Assembly: GCA_004144345.1 (NCBI GenBank)
Contig: SEEL01000007.1
Coordinates: 1 to 64,000 of the forward strand
Length of the DNA: 64,000 bases
From: Hyphomicrobiales bacterium
Lineage (GTDB): Bacteria; Pseudomonadota; Alphaproteobacteria; Rhizobiales; Devosiaceae
Direction of reading: 5' to 3'
Of the stretch, positions 1 through 9,577 are shown piece by piece. Within the stretch, counting starts at the first letter, position 1; every line of letters begins with the position of its first letter. The notes under the pieces were generated by a model that saw only the letters and a list, made by a program, of their open reading frames with translations, was not told the origin of the DNA and did no database searches. A program made the translations under genes and the position numbers.

Positions 1-109
1 CCCCGCCTTCGCGAGGATGACGCAGTGTACGTGGCCCACCCCACCCACCACGCTGCGCGTGGTGGGTGGGGTGGGCCACGTACACTGCGTCATCCTCGCG
101 AAGGCGGGG
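1..109. repeat. Long perfect palindrome, 53-bp arms
   Basis: Bases 1-53 are the exact reverse complement of 57-109, with only a 3-base centre (54-56). Single-stranded it would form a 53-bp hairpin. The outer 25 bases match the ends of the intergenic repeat that follows; the inner part is GC-rich (GTGGG/CCCAC runs). The left arm begins exactly at the window edge, so the true extent is not visible. Confidence 0.95.
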
Positions 110-202
110 ATCCAGGGGCCACGACCATTGTGCTGACTGCCCTCGATTCCCGCCTGCGCGGGAATGAATTTGTGGGTGAGAACGGCGTTCGGTGGACGCC
201 CA
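86..202. repeat. REP-like dispersed intergenic repeat element
   Basis: This non-coding stretch has the well-known proteobacterial intergenic pattern: GTCATCCTCGCGAAGGCGGG near the start and an internal hairpin ATTCCCGC-CTGC-GCGGGAAT at 146-165. A short open frame runs through it (25-246), but its peptide is what such repeats yield when translated and not a convincing gene. Copies elsewhere in the genome are expected but cannot be seen here. Confidence 0.6.
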
Positions 203-205
203 ATG

Positions 206-235
206 AAAAAGGGCCGCGCCATGGTGGCGCGGCCC
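206..235 (-). terminator. Rho-independent terminator
   Basis: The stem GGGCCGCGCC / GGCGCGGCCC (211-220 with 226-235) has a 5-base loop and is followed on the minus strand by five T (206-210). It lies just past the stop of the minus-strand gene ending at 259. Confidence 0.85.
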
Positions 236-258
236 TCCTGGCCTGATCGGCGAAGCGG

Positions 259-1140
259 CTAGAGGCCGCCCAGACCGAATTTCGGGTCGTTGAGGGTGAG
301 GCCCGTGGCGCGGTCGAGGTCGCGCAGCGAGGTCGAGCCGACGCCGAAGGGAATGGAGAGACTGGCGGTCACGCGGTGCAGGGTCTCGAACCCGACGTCA
401 TCGTTATCGTTATCGACCAAATCCCAGTACCAGCCCCCGAAGGTGTAGCCGAGCGAGAGGATGAGCGGGCTGTCGTCGAGCTTGTAGCGGATCTGCGTGC
501 CGGCGCCAGCGCGGAGGTCCACGTCGTTCTCATAGCCCTCATACTCCCGGCTGACGGCGGCGGCGAAGGCAGACACCGACATGTTTGGCGTCAGATAGTA
601 GGTTGCCGTAACGGAGCCGAAAGCGGCGAGGTCGCCCTCGTTGATCGTGCGGGTTAGGCCGGCCTGGCCAATGATGCTGAGTTCGTCCGTGTCGTATCCG
701 CCCTCGACCGCCAGCGTCGCATAGGCGCTGTAGTCGGCCAGATCGTCGGCATCGGACGAGCGGCCGAGGCCGCCAACCACGCCGATGAGGAAGTCGCTGG
801 CCCGATAGGTAAGGTGCGCGGCACCGCCCATATCCAGTTCGTCCCATTCGATGTCGTAGTCGCCGTCGCGGTAATGGCCCGTGCCATTGCCCTGCCAGCG
901 CTGCACCCAGGCGTCGAACTGGAGGCTGACATCATTGGAGACGACGACGCCAACCTTGCCGCTGATGGAGCCGAAGGTGACCAGTGAGGTGCCGTTGTAC
1001 CAGGTGTACCAATCCTCACCGTCCCAGTTCACATGCTCGGCCGAGCCGGAAAGCGAGATCACGCCGGTGACCTCCTGCGCCTGTGCGAGCGGCGTGGCAG
1101 CGAGCAACAGGCCGACGGTGAGCAGTGCAAGTCGAGTCAT
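259..1140 (-). CDS. Exported beta-rich outer-membrane-like protein
   Basis: Predicted 293 aa. I start at the ATG at 1140 because it gives a clean signal peptide (residues 1-21, cleavage near AQA-QE) and has a GGGGG run about 7 nt upstream; an in-frame ATG at 1167 would add 9 residues. The mature part is rich in alternating hydrophobic/polar strands with many G, Y, W and T and no cytoplasmic domain I recognise. That fits an outer-membrane beta-barrel or porin-like protein. The family is not identified and the function is unknown. It is a single gene with its own terminator. Confidence 0.7.
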   Translation of the reverse strand: MTRLALLTVGLLLAATPLAQAQEVTGVISLSGSAEHVNWDGEDWYTWYNGTSLVTFGSISGKVGVVVSNDVSLQFDAWVQRWQGNGTGHYRDGDYDIEWDELDMGGAAHLTYRASDFLIGVVGGLGRSSDADDLADYSAYATLAVEGGYDTDELSIIGQAGLTRTINEGDLAAFGSVTATYYLTPNMSVSAFAAAVSREYEGYENDVDLRAGAGTQIRYKLDDSPLILSLGYTFGGWYWDLVDNDNDDVGFETLHRVTASLSIPFGVGSTSLRDLDRATGLTLNDPKFGLGGL

Positions 1141-1405
1141 CCAAGCCCCCAGAGACATCGTTATCATTTGCTAGTGCTACGGGCCTTGAGGCTTGATTCC
1201 AAAGCGGTTTCCTCCGCGATGACGTGCTTTGTAGTGGGTGTGGCCGATGGGCCACAGCGGTCCGCGCGTCTTCCGGTAAGGGCGTCAAAGCGCTGGAACT
1301 CTTCCGGTTCAACGTGCAGCCCCCGGCCGCGAGACAACCCGCAGCCACCGTGATTTGCCCGGGGAGGGGCACGGCACTAGGTTGGGCGGGAACCGGGAGG
1401 TGGCG
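1141..1405. other. Divergent intergenic region
   Basis: 265 bases separate the start of the minus-strand barrel-like gene from the start of the plus-strand YbaY/META gene. It should hold both promoters. I see no convincing -35/-10 pair, dyad operator or small gene; only GGGAGG at 1395-1400, the ribosome binding site for the next gene. Confidence 0.5.
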
Positions 1406-2146
1406 ATGGTGCGGTGGGCTTGGCGGCTGGTGCTGGTGGCGGGGACGATGCTGGGGATGATCGCGGGCGCGGCGGCGGACGGGCCGGTGGTAACCGGGAC
1501 GGTGATCTATCTTGAGCGCATGCTGTTGCCAGAAGGCGCCGAGGCGCGGGTGACGCTGGAGGATGTGTCGCGGGCCGACGCGGCCGCCGAGGTGCTGGCA
1601 GAGACCGCTGTGCCGGCGCGCAGCAGCCCGACGCCCTTTGCCTTGAGCTATCCCGCCGACCAATTGCAGGAGGGGCACAGCTATGCGCTGCGCGCCACCA
1701 TCGCTGTCGCTGGTGAAACGATGTTCCAGACGACGGATGCCTATCCGTTCGACCCGGCGGTGACGGACGGGATTGAACTGCTGGTGCGGCGCACCGGCAA
1801 CCAGCAGCCCGAGCCGGGGATCACCGGTGCGTGGCTGGCCGAGGATATTGGCGGGGCCGGGGTGATCGACGATCTGCAGACGACGTTGACCATTGCCGCC
1901 GATGGGACGGTCAACGGCAATGGCGGCTGCAACGGCTTTGGCGGCCGGGCGACGATATCGGGCGACAGCATCAGCTTCGGCCCGCTGGCCGGCACGCTGA
2001 TGGCCTGCGCCGAGGCGATCATGGGGCAGGAGAACAAATTTCACGAGGCACTGGGCAAGGCGGCGTCGTTCCGCACCGATGCGGATGGCCGGCTGATCCT
2101 GCTCGATGCTGCTGGCACCGAACTGGTGCGGTTCATCCGGAACTGA
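1406..2146 (+). CDS. YbaY-type and META (HslJ-like) two-domain exported protein
   Basis: Predicted 246 aa. The ATG at 1406 follows GGGAGG by 5 nt and begins a signal peptide (residues 1-25). Residues ~27-120 resemble YbaY/YscW lipoprotein-chaperone-like domains. Residues ~139-244 are a META domain like the heat-shock protein HslJ, with the GNGGCNGFGG and LMACAE patterns typical of that family. No lipobox cysteine follows the signal peptide, so it is probably periplasmic and soluble. META proteins are linked to stress or antibiotic tolerance; the role here is unknown. The next gene starts 21 nt downstream and may be co-transcribed. Confidence 0.75.
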   Translation: MVRWAWRLVLVAGTMLGMIAGAAADGPVVTGTVIYLERMLLPEGAEARVTLEDVSRADAAAEVLAETAVPARSSPTPFALSYPADQLQEGHSYALRATIAVAGETMFQTTDAYPFDPAVTDGIELLVRRTGNQQPEPGITGAWLAEDIGGAGVIDDLQTTLTIAADGTVNGNGGCNGFGGRATISGDSISFGPLAGTLMACAEAIMGQENKFHEALGKAASFRTDADGRLILLDAAGTELVRFIRN

Positions 2147-2167
2147 ATTCTAGCGGGAGGACGTTTT

Positions 2168-2653
2168 ATGCCACATGTCTTGAAACTGCTGCTTGCCCTG
2201 CTGTCCGCCGGCCTGATGGCGCTGGCGGCCACGGCGCCATCGCTCGGTCAGGCGGAACCCGAAGTGCGGGTGTTCGTGCCGGACGTACCGGGCGGGGTGA
2301 TCGTCTCGAACTGTTATCGCGCGGTGGGCAATGTCTATGGCGCCCGGACGTTTGAAATCTGCCTCAAGCAGCGCGGCACCTATACGGCGCGCGGCGCCGG
2401 ACTGCGCTGCAACGGCCGGCTGAACTGGGACGTCGAGGGCATCCACGTCAACATCCAGCTGCGCCGGACCTCGTGCGGCAATGGCGTGGCGTGGAGCGCC
2501 GACCGGCTGTCATGCCGGCCCAGCCTGATCCTCGGGCTGATCGCCGGGCTGCTGAAGCAGGACAAACCGCTGCTCGACAATCTGGTCTGCGATTACACCC
2601 CGGCCAAGGGCAGCGGCGCGAAAAAGACCAGCTTCGTCGTCCATCGCATCTGA
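2168..2653 (+). CDS. Secreted small cysteine-rich hypothetical protein
   Basis: 161 aa, family not recognised. Residues 1-28 form a signal peptide ending near SLGQA. The mature part has six cysteines (residues 49, 65, 81, 103, 116, 141), enough for three disulfides, which fits periplasmic export. A GGGAGG-type ribosome binding site precedes the ATG. It follows the YbaY/META gene by 21 nt on the same strand, so the two may form an envelope-related transcription unit. The 146-base gap after it (2654-2799) holds nothing I can identify. Confidence 0.65.
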   Translation: MPHVLKLLLALLSAGLMALAATAPSLGQAEPEVRVFVPDVPGGVIVSNCYRAVGNVYGARTFEICLKQRGTYTARGAGLRCNGRLNWDVEGIHVNIQLRRTSCGNGVAWSADRLSCRPSLILGLIAGLLKQDKPLLDNLVCDYTPAKGSGAKKTSFVVHRI

Positions 2654-2799
2654 GCGGGCTGCCGGAATCAGTAGGCCGCTCAGGGGCTCCCATCCCCCAA
2701 GCGGCCCAATGTCGGACGCTATGCGTGCGCGCCGGGGCTGCCCGTTGCCACTCATCGACCGGGGTAGCCTAGCGCATCGCCGCGGCTTGTCGACTAACT

Positions 2800-3360
2800 T
2801 TAATGGGTCGAGAGCCGCTTCATCAGTTCGGCGAACATCAAGAGGCCCTCGGGCCAGGGGCCGTGGCCGGAGGCGGCGTTGATGTGGCCGGCATCGCCCG
2901 CCGGCATGAAATCGCTGCCCCAATCGGCGGCAAAGCCGCGGGCGCGATCGAGCGAGACCAGGGGATCGGTGGTCGAGGCGACGACGATCGAGGGGAAGGG
3001 CAGCGGATCGGTCGGCACATTGCCGAAGGGCAGGGCCTCGGCGGGAAGATCGGGGGCGTCGAAATCGGGCGGCGAGACGAGGAAAGCGCCGCGGACCTTC
3101 GTGTCCTTGAGGCGAAGCTGCGCCGTGTGGACAATGGCGGCGACCGACAGCGAATGGCCAATCAGGACCACCGGGCGCGTCGCCAGCGTCACCTCGCGAT
3201 GGATGCGGTCGATCCAGTCGGCGAGGACCGGCTCGTCCCACTCGTCCTGCTCGATGATGCGGCCGCTCGACATGCGCTCGGACCAGCGGCGCTGCCAGTG
3301 CTCGGCCGGCGAATTGCCCAGGCCCGGGGCGATCAGGATGTCGGCTTCGGAGATTTTCAA
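2800..3360 (-). CDS. RBBP9/YdeN-family serine hydrolase
   Basis: Predicted 186 aa, the usual size for this family. Catalytic residues are visible: nucleophile Ser70 in GHSLS, Asp132 in STTDPLVS and His159 in AGHIN. N-terminal ILIAPGLGNSPAEHW is the typical RBBP9 opening strand. The start is a TTG at 3360 overlapping the TGA of the upstream acetyltransferase gene (TTGA); no in-frame ATG lies nearby. It is the last gene of the rpe-purB-GNAT run, implying translational coupling. Substrate unknown; cytoplasmic. Confidence 0.85.
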   Translation of the reverse strand: MKISEADILIAPGLGNSPAEHWQRRWSERMSSGRIIEQDEWDEPVLADWIDRIHREVTLATRPVVLIGHSLSVAAIVHTAQLRLKDTKVRGAFLVSPPDFDAPDLPAEALPFGNVPTDPLPFPSIVVASTTDPLVSLDRARGFAADWGSDFMPAGDAGHINAASGHGPWPEGLLMFAELMKRLSTH

Positions 3361-3764
3361 TTGCGGATCTCGCGCTCGATATAAAAGCCGGCCATCTCGC
3401 CGAGGCCGGCCTTGCGATAATAGGTTTCGGCCTCGGGATAGGCGATGAGGACGACGCCCATGCCGGGGCCCAGGATGGCCTTCACCTGACGCAGCAGGCC
3501 GGTGCCGATGCCCTGGCGCTGGTGGTCGGCATGGACGGCGAGATCGGCGAGGTAGCATACCCATTCGCCATCCGACATGCCGCGGGCGAGGCCGACAATG
3601 GCGCCATCCGCGCGGGCCGTGACGATCATGTTCGAGCCGGCAAGGATACGCCCGACCCGCTCGGGATTGGCGAGCGGCCGCTTGTCGCGCATATAGGTGC
3701 TGGCTAGAACGGCGCAATAGTCCGCCACGCTCAGCGCCTGCTCCTGCGCGTAGACGATGCTCAC
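3357..3764 (-). CDS. GNAT-family N-acetyltransferase
   Basis: 135 aa, a single GNAT domain. The acetyl-CoA pyrophosphate-binding motif is seen around residues 81-90 (HQRQGIGTGL), preceded by the strand DLAVHAD. The acceptor substrate cannot be told from sequence. The start is GTG, overlapping the purB stop codon by 4 nt (GTGA), and its own stop overlaps the next gene's TTG start. It is therefore tightly embedded in the rpe-purB operon, though no direct purine role is implied. Confidence 0.85.
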   Translation of the reverse strand: MSIVYAQEQALSVADYCAVLASTYMRDKRPLANPERVGRILAGSNMIVTARADGAIVGLARGMSDGEWVCYLADLAVHADHQRQGIGTGLLRQVKAILGPGMGVVLIAYPEAETYYRKAGLGEMAGFYIEREIRN

Positions 3765-5083
3765 GCGTCGGACCCGAAGACCCGCTCGAAGATCGCGTCG
3801 ACATGCTTGAGATGATAGAAATCATCGAACATGGCGTCGATCTGCGCCGGATTCAGTTTCTGAGCAACTTCGGCGTCGGCCTTCAAAAGACTCGCGAATT
3901 GGCCGCTGCGGTCGCCCCGCATCTGCCAGACCTGCATGGCGTTGCGCTGCACCGCCGCATAGGACTCTTCGCGGCTCATGCCGGCCTGGGTGAGGGCGAG
4001 CAGCACGCGCTGCGAATTGTGCAGGCCGCCAAGCAGATCGAGGTTGCGCTTCATGTTCTCGGGATAGACGAGCAGCTTGTCGATGAGGCCGGTGAGGCGG
4101 GCGAGCGCGAAGTCGAGCGTCACCGTCGCGTCAGGGCCGATCATGCGCTCGACCGAGGAGTGCGAGATGTCGCGTTCGTGCCAGAGCGCGACGTTTTCGA
4201 GCGCGGGCACGACCATGCCGCGCACGAGGCGGGCAAGGCCGGTGAGATTTTCGCTGAGCACCGGGTTGCGCTTGTGGGGCATGGCCGACGAGCCCTTCTG
4301 GCCGGGCGAGAAGAACTCTTCGGCCTCGAGCACTTCGGTGCGCTGCAAATGGCGGATCTCGGTGGCGAGGCGCTCGATCGAGGAAGCGATGACGCCGAGC
4401 GTCGCAAAGTACATGGCGTGGCGGTCGCGCGGGATCACCTGCGTCGAGACCGGCTCAACGGCAAGGCCGAGTTTCTCCGCCACATAGGCTTCGACCGACG
4501 GGTCGATATTGGCGAAGGTGCCGATGGCGCCCGAGATGGCGCAGGTGGCGATCTCCTTGCGGGCGGCGACGAGGCGCTCGCGATTGCGCGCGAACTCCGC
4601 ATAGGCCTCGGCGAGCTTGATGCCGAAGGTGGTCGGCTCGGCATGGATGCCATGCGAGCGGCCGATGGTGATGGTGTATTTGTGCTCCCTGGCGCGGCGC
4701 TCAAGCGCGGCGAGCAGCGCATCGATATCGGCGAGGAGGATGTCGCTGGCGCGCGCCAGCTGCACGGCGAGCGTCGTGTCGAGCACGTCGGACGAGGTCA
4801 TGCCCTGATGCACGAACCGCGCCTCGGGGCCGACGATCTCGCTGAGATGGGTCAGGAAGGCGATGACGTCATGCTTGGTGGTGGCTTCGATCTCGTCGAT
4901 GCGCGCCACATCGAAGGTCGCAACGCTGCCCTTGTCCCAGATGGTCTGCGCGGCTTCGCGCGGCACCACGCCCAGATCGGCGAGGGCGAAAGTGGCGTGC
5001 GCCTCGATCTCGAACCAGATGCGGAAGCGGGTCTCGGGCGACCAGATGGCCACCATGTCGGGGCGGGAATAACGCGGGATCAT
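3761..5083 (-). CDS. purB: Adenylosuccinate lyase
   Basis: 440 aa, full family length. PurB cleaves SAICAR to AICAR and adenylosuccinate to AMP, releasing fumarate, in cytoplasmic purine synthesis. The fumarase/aspartase superfamily signature GSSAMPHKRNP is at residues 264-274; TSSDVLDT (97-104) and GRSHGIHAEPTTFG (141-154) are further active-site segments. The ATG at 5083 gives the canonical N-terminus MIPRYSRPDM; an upstream in-frame extension would run into rpe. It sits 4 nt after the rpe stop, so the two are co-transcribed. Confidence 0.97.
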   Translation of the reverse strand: MIPRYSRPDMVAIWSPETRFRIWFEIEAHATFALADLGVVPREAAQTIWDKGSVATFDVARIDEIEATTKHDVIAFLTHLSEIVGPEARFVHQGMTSSDVLDTTLAVQLARASDILLADIDALLAALERRAREHKYTITIGRSHGIHAEPTTFGIKLAEAYAEFARNRERLVAARKEIATCAISGAIGTFANIDPSVEAYVAEKLGLAVEPVSTQVIPRDRHAMYFATLGVIASSIERLATEIRHLQRTEVLEAEEFFSPGQKGSSAMPHKRNPVLSENLTGLARLVRGMVVPALENVALWHERDISHSSVERMIGPDATVTLDFALARLTGLIDKLLVYPENMKRNLDLLGGLHNSQRVLLALTQAGMSREESYAAVQRNAMQVWQMRGDRSGQFASLLKADAEVAQKLNPAQIDAMFDDFYHLKHVDAIFERVFGSDA

Positions 5084-5087
5084 CGGC

Positions 5088-5765
5088 TCACACTCGGATT
5101 GTCGTGGCGGCGTCGCGGATCGCCTTGATCCGCGGCTTGTAGGTTTTTGCGTCATTGCCGGCGAACACGGCATTGCCGGCAACGAGGACATTGGCGCCGG
5201 CCTTGGCGACGAGCGCCGCGGTTTCGGCATTGATGCCGCCATCGACCTCGAGGTCGATCTTGCGGCCCCCGATCAGCGCCTTGGCCTGCTTGAGCTTGGT
5301 GACGGCCTCCGGGATGAAGGCCTGGCCGCCAAAGCCCGGATTGACGCTCATGACCAGCAGCAGGTCGATGTCGTCGATGACATGTTCGAGGGCGGACACG
5401 GGCGTTGCCGGATTGATCGCGACGCCCGCTTTCTTGCCCTCGGCGCGGATGGCCTGGAGCGAGCGGTGGAGGTGCGGGCCGGCCTCGGCATGGACCGTGA
5501 TGATATCGGCGCCGGCCTTGGCGAAGGCGGCAATGTAGGGGTCCACCGGGGCGATCATCAGATGGCAGTCGAGGATCTTCCTGGTCAGCGGCCGGAGCCA
5601 TTGCAGCACGACCGGGCCGAAGCTGAGATTGGGCACGAAATGCCCATCCATCGAATCGATATGGATGTAATCGGCCCCGGCGGCCTCGATGGCGGCCAGT
5701 TCCTCACCCAGCCGGGAGAAATCGGCGGACAGGATGGACGGCGCGATGCGGACGGATTGGGGCAT
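5088..5765 (-). CDS. rpe: Ribulose-phosphate 3-epimerase
   Basis: 225 aa, full length. It interconverts ribulose-5-phosphate and xylulose-5-phosphate in the pentose phosphate pathway as a metal-dependent TIM barrel. The N-terminal strand [10 protein letters not shown] (7-16), [12 protein letters not shown] (35-46), and later [10 protein letters not shown] and VDGGI motifs carry the expected metal and phosphate ligands. It is the first gene of a four-gene minus-strand operon with purB, a GNAT and a serine hydrolase. The pentose link with purine synthesis is reasonable because PRPP derives from ribose-5-phosphate. Confidence 0.96.
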   Translation of the reverse strand: MPQSVRIAPSILSADFSRLGEELAAIEAAGADYIHIDSMDGHFVPNLSFGPVVLQWLRPLTRKILDCHLMIAPVDPYIAAFAKAGADIITVHAEAGPHLHRSLQAIRAEGKKAGVAINPATPVSALEHVIDDIDLLLVMSVNPGFGGQAFIPEAVTKLKQAKALIGGRKIDLEVDGGINAETAALVAKAGANVLVAGNAVFAGNDAKTYKPRIKAIRDAATTIRV

Positions 5766-5840
5766 GCGGCCTCGACGATGCTGGAGCGGGTAACGGAACC
5801 GCCTTAGCCGCCACCGGGCCGGGGGGCAAGAGCACGAAAG

Positions 5841-7244
5841 TCAGAGCATCCGTGCGTACAGCGATTCCGGGCGGCTGGTTTCGTCGAGGACAATCCGGTG
5901 ATTGGCCGGCGGATGGGCCCGGTGGCCACATTCCATGCGGGGGCAGATGCGGCAGGAAACCCCGATCGGCACGATCTGATTGTCGCTTTCGAGGTCCATG
6001 CCGTCGGCATAGACCAGCTCGCGGGCATGGGTGATGGAGCAGCCGATGCCGATGGCGAGGTGGCGGACCGGCGCATTGTAGCGATAGGCGCCCTTGGACA
6101 CGGTCCGGGCGACGCAGAAATAGCGCGCCCCGCCCGGCATTTCCGAGATCTGGATGTTGAGCCGTTCGGGGCTGAGGAAGGCGGCGTAGACGTTCCAGCG
6201 CGGGCAGGCGCCGGAATGGCGCGGGATATGGATGCCCGAGAGCGAGAAGCGCTTCGAGATATTGCCGGCGATATCGGTGCGAACGAGATGCATCGGGATG
6301 CCGGCGGCGCCCTTGCGCTGCAGCGTCGTCATGCGGTGGCAGATCTGCTCGAAGCTGGCGCCGAAGCGATGGCCAAGCCGGTCGATGTCGTAGCGATAGT
6401 CGCGGCAGGCCTTGAGGAAGGGAGCGTAGGGCATGACCAGCGCCGCCGCCACATAGGCGCCGAGCACGTTGCGGGCGAGGGCGGGCGCGTCGGCTTCGGG
6501 CAGGTCGGCCTCGGCCAGCACGGTCTCGATCTCGCGCTGCGCCGCGAGGGCGGCGATCTGCTGGGCGACGAGGAAGCGCGCGGTGGCCGGGGAGGCGAGG
6601 TCGGACAGCAGCAATTCGCGCCGCGCCGCGTCGAACTGCCGGACGATGCCTGCCGGCAGCGAGGCGAGGCGGACGCCGATGCCGAACACGTTGAACAGAT
6701 AGGCGCGGGCGCCGGTGTCGAAATTGTCGTCGCTGAAGTCGATCTCGGCGCGGATACGCTCGGCGGCTTCTTCGAGCAGCGGGAAGTGGTTGGCGTTGAG
6801 TTCGAGGAAGTCCGAGATCGCCTCGGTGGCGCGGTGATATTCCTCCATCGGCGCCGGACCCGTGGCGGCCGGGCGGGCCTTCAGCGCCTGGAAGCGGTCG
6901 TAGAGCGTCAGCATCGCCCGCGCCGCCGCCGGATTGGCGTGGGCGAGGTCGCGGACTTCGAGATTGGTCATGTCGCTGTCGGCGAAGATTTCGTCGGCCA
7001 GCGCTTCCATGAGATGGCCCGCCAGCCGGGCCTCGTCGCCATCGACCAGCTCGCCCGGCTCGATGCCGAAATGGCCGGCGATCGAGAACAGCAGATTGAC
7101 CGTGACCTTGCGGCGGTTGTGCTCGATGAGGTTGAGGTAGCTCGCCGAAATGCCCAGGGCCCCGGCGAGGTCCGACTGGCTGAGGCGGCGATTGCGCCTG
7201 AGGCGCCGGATGCGCCCGCCGATCTCGACTTCTTCGTCCGCCAC
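5841..7244 (-). CDS. XRE-family ScfR/RamB-type regulator of glyoxylate/short-chain acyl metabolism
   Basis: 467 aa. Residues ~8-64 are an XRE helix-turn-helix (LSQSDLAGALGISASYLNLIEHN). The rest is the long effector region of RamB-like regulators (ImmA/IrrE-like middle, DUF2083-type C-terminus) ending in a cysteine cluster CRICPRMECG near residues 430-440, possibly metal- or redox-binding. RamB of actinobacteria regulates isocitrate lyase, and ScfR-type proteins respond to short-chain acyl-CoA. This gene is divergent from aceA with only 140 bases between, so control of aceA and of itself through the TTTACA repeats is likely. Confidence 0.85.
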   Translation of the reverse strand: MADEEVEIGGRIRRLRRNRRLSQSDLAGALGISASYLNLIEHNRRKVTVNLLFSIAGHFGIEPGELVDGDEARLAGHLMEALADEIFADSDMTNLEVRDLAHANPAAARAMLTLYDRFQALKARPAATGPAPMEEYHRATEAISDFLELNANHFPLLEEAAERIRAEIDFSDDNFDTGARAYLFNVFGIGVRLASLPAGIVRQFDAARRELLLSDLASPATARFLVAQQIAALAAQREIETVLAEADLPEADAPALARNVLGAYVAAALVMPYAPFLKACRDYRYDIDRLGHRFGASFEQICHRMTTLQRKGAAGIPMHLVRTDIAGNISKRFSLSGIHIPRHSGACPRWNVYAAFLSPERLNIQISEMPGGARYFCVARTVSKGAYRYNAPVRHLAIGIGCSITHARELVYADGMDLESDNQIVPIGVSCRICPRMECGHRAHPPANHRIVLDETSRPESLYARML

Positions 7245-7256
7245 AGCCGCCTCCTC

Positions 7257-7363
7257 TTTACAGACTTTACAATCAGCCCAGTATCGTTTGACACGATTGA
7301 CCGGTTTACAGCCGGATACTGGCTTTTTGATTGCGTTCTGCGCGTTCCTGTAAAAGATTTACA
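7257..7363. promoter_or_regulatory. Cluster of TTTACA half-sites, likely ScfR/RamB-type operators
   Basis: In the divergent region, TTTACA occurs at 7257-7262, 7266-7271, 7305-7310 and 7358-7363, and its complement TGTAAA at 7349-7354. The last two form an inverted repeat TGTAAA-AGA-TTTACA (7349-7363) about 20 nt before the downstream start; the first two form a direct repeat with a 3-nt spacer next to the regulator start. They are the natural candidate binding sites for the flanking regulator. Confidence 0.65.
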
Positions 7364-7384
7364 TCAGGAAACGAGGAGGCGCAA

Positions 7385-7612
7385 TTGAGCCATTCGCATA
7401 GTTCAGCCGTCGAATATCTGACCATCGTCGCTCCCACCGCCGCCGAGGCGATGGCCCAGTTTGCCAAGCGCGGACTTGGCGCCCAGGGCTTCACCATCGC
7501 CGGCAAGATCGGCCGGCACCACATCGCCGTGGTGATCGAAGGCAAGAGTGCCGATCTGCTGCGGGGCGACGGCATGGTCGCCGCGACCTTCCAGCGCACC
7601 ATCCACGCCTGA
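7385..7612 (+). CDS. Small conserved-looking protein in the aceA operon
   Basis: 75 aa, no family recognised. The start is TTG at 7385, preceded by GAGGAGG (7373-7379); no ATG is in frame at a better place. The protein begins with a His/Ser-rich SHSHSS, then a compact alpha/beta pattern with a Gly-rich segment RGLGAQGF and a hydrophobic strand HIAVVIEG. It ends 25 nt before aceA on the same strand, so it is very probably co-transcribed with isocitrate lyase and controlled by the same operators. A role in glyoxylate metabolism is inference from position. Confidence 0.75.
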   Translation: MSHSHSSAVEYLTIVAPTAAEAMAQFAKRGLGAQGFTIAGKIGRHHIAVVIEGKSADLLRGDGMVAATFQRTIHA

Positions 7613-7637
7613 CCCAATCCCACCGAGGAGAATTCCA

Positions 7638-8933
<1,296 letters not shown>

Positions 8934-9008
8934 GGGTGGAACGTCTGCGACAATGAACGCATTCTCGACGGGACGGGCCAGGCGGCCCGACCTGCCGAGG
9001 AGTGAGCC

Positions 9009-9488
9009 ATGTCCATCCCCAAGAACACCGTCACTATCTGGTACGACACGGAGGCCGAGGCGGCGGCGCGGTTTTACACCGGGCTGTTTCCCGACAGCGC
9101 CATCCAGGCGGTGCGGACCGCTCCCTCCGACAATCCCTCGACCAGCGCGGGCGCCGTGCTGACGGTGGAGTTCACGGTGTTCGGCATTCCCTGCATCGGT
9201 CTCAATGGCGGACCGGTGTTCAAGCACAGCGAAGCGTTCTCGTTCCAGATCGCCACCGACGACCAGGCCGAGACCGACAGATATTGGGATGCCATCGTTG
9301 GCAACGGCGGCGAGGAGAGCCAATGCGGCTGGTGCAAGGACCGCTGGGGCGTCTCGTGGCAGATCACGCCCAAGGCGTTGACCGAGGCGATGCAGGCGGG
9401 CGGGGAAGAAGCCAAGCGGGCCTTCGAGGCGATGATGCAGATGAAAAAGATCGACGTCGCGGCGATCGAGGCGGCGCGCCGGGGCTAA
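9009..9488 (+). CDS. VOC-family (PhnB/3-demethylubiquinone-like) protein
   Basis: 159 aa. The N-terminal TIWYDTEAEAAARFYTGLFPDS pattern, followed by FTVFGIPCIGLNGG and a repeat containing QCGWCKDRWGVSWQITP, is typical of PhnB-like vicinal-oxygen-chelate proteins. I avoid the old methyltransferase label because these proteins lack a SAM-binding fold. The ligand is unknown. GAGGAG about 9 nt before the ATG supports the start. It stands alone between aceA and a LuxR-type regulator. Confidence 0.85.
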   Translation: MSIPKNTVTIWYDTEAEAAARFYTGLFPDSAIQAVRTAPSDNPSTSAGAVLTVEFTVFGIPCIGLNGGPVFKHSEAFSFQIATDDQAETDRYWDAIVGNGGEESQCGWCKDRWGVSWQITPKALTEAMQAGGEEAKRAFEAMMQMKKIDVAAIEAARRG

Positions 9489-9577
9489 CGGTCGCCCGTA
9501 CAATTCGCCGCTTCCCGTTCAGCCTGCCTTCATCTGCGCCCGGATAGGTCGCACCCGCCGGAATCTCGGAGGGAACG

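Noticed and set aside
25-246. 73-aa open frame through the palindrome and repeat
   Set aside because: The peptide is the usual spurious translation of an intergenic repeat; no ribosome binding site, and it crosses a perfect palindrome and a terminator.
3803-5128. Long plus-strand open frame opposite purB
   Set aside because: Antisense shadow caused by high third-position GC; low complexity and no domain, whereas purB on the other strand is unambiguous.
7288-7320. TTGACA with GATACT as an aceA promoter
   Set aside because: TTGACA at 7288-7293 is good, but the only -10-like hexamer is 21 bases away; spacing is too long.
5898-7388. 496-codon plus-strand open frame opposite the ScfR-type regulator
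   Set aside because: Antisense shadow, Gly/Ala/Arg/Asp-rich without motifs; the regulator has clear HTH and C-terminal motifs.
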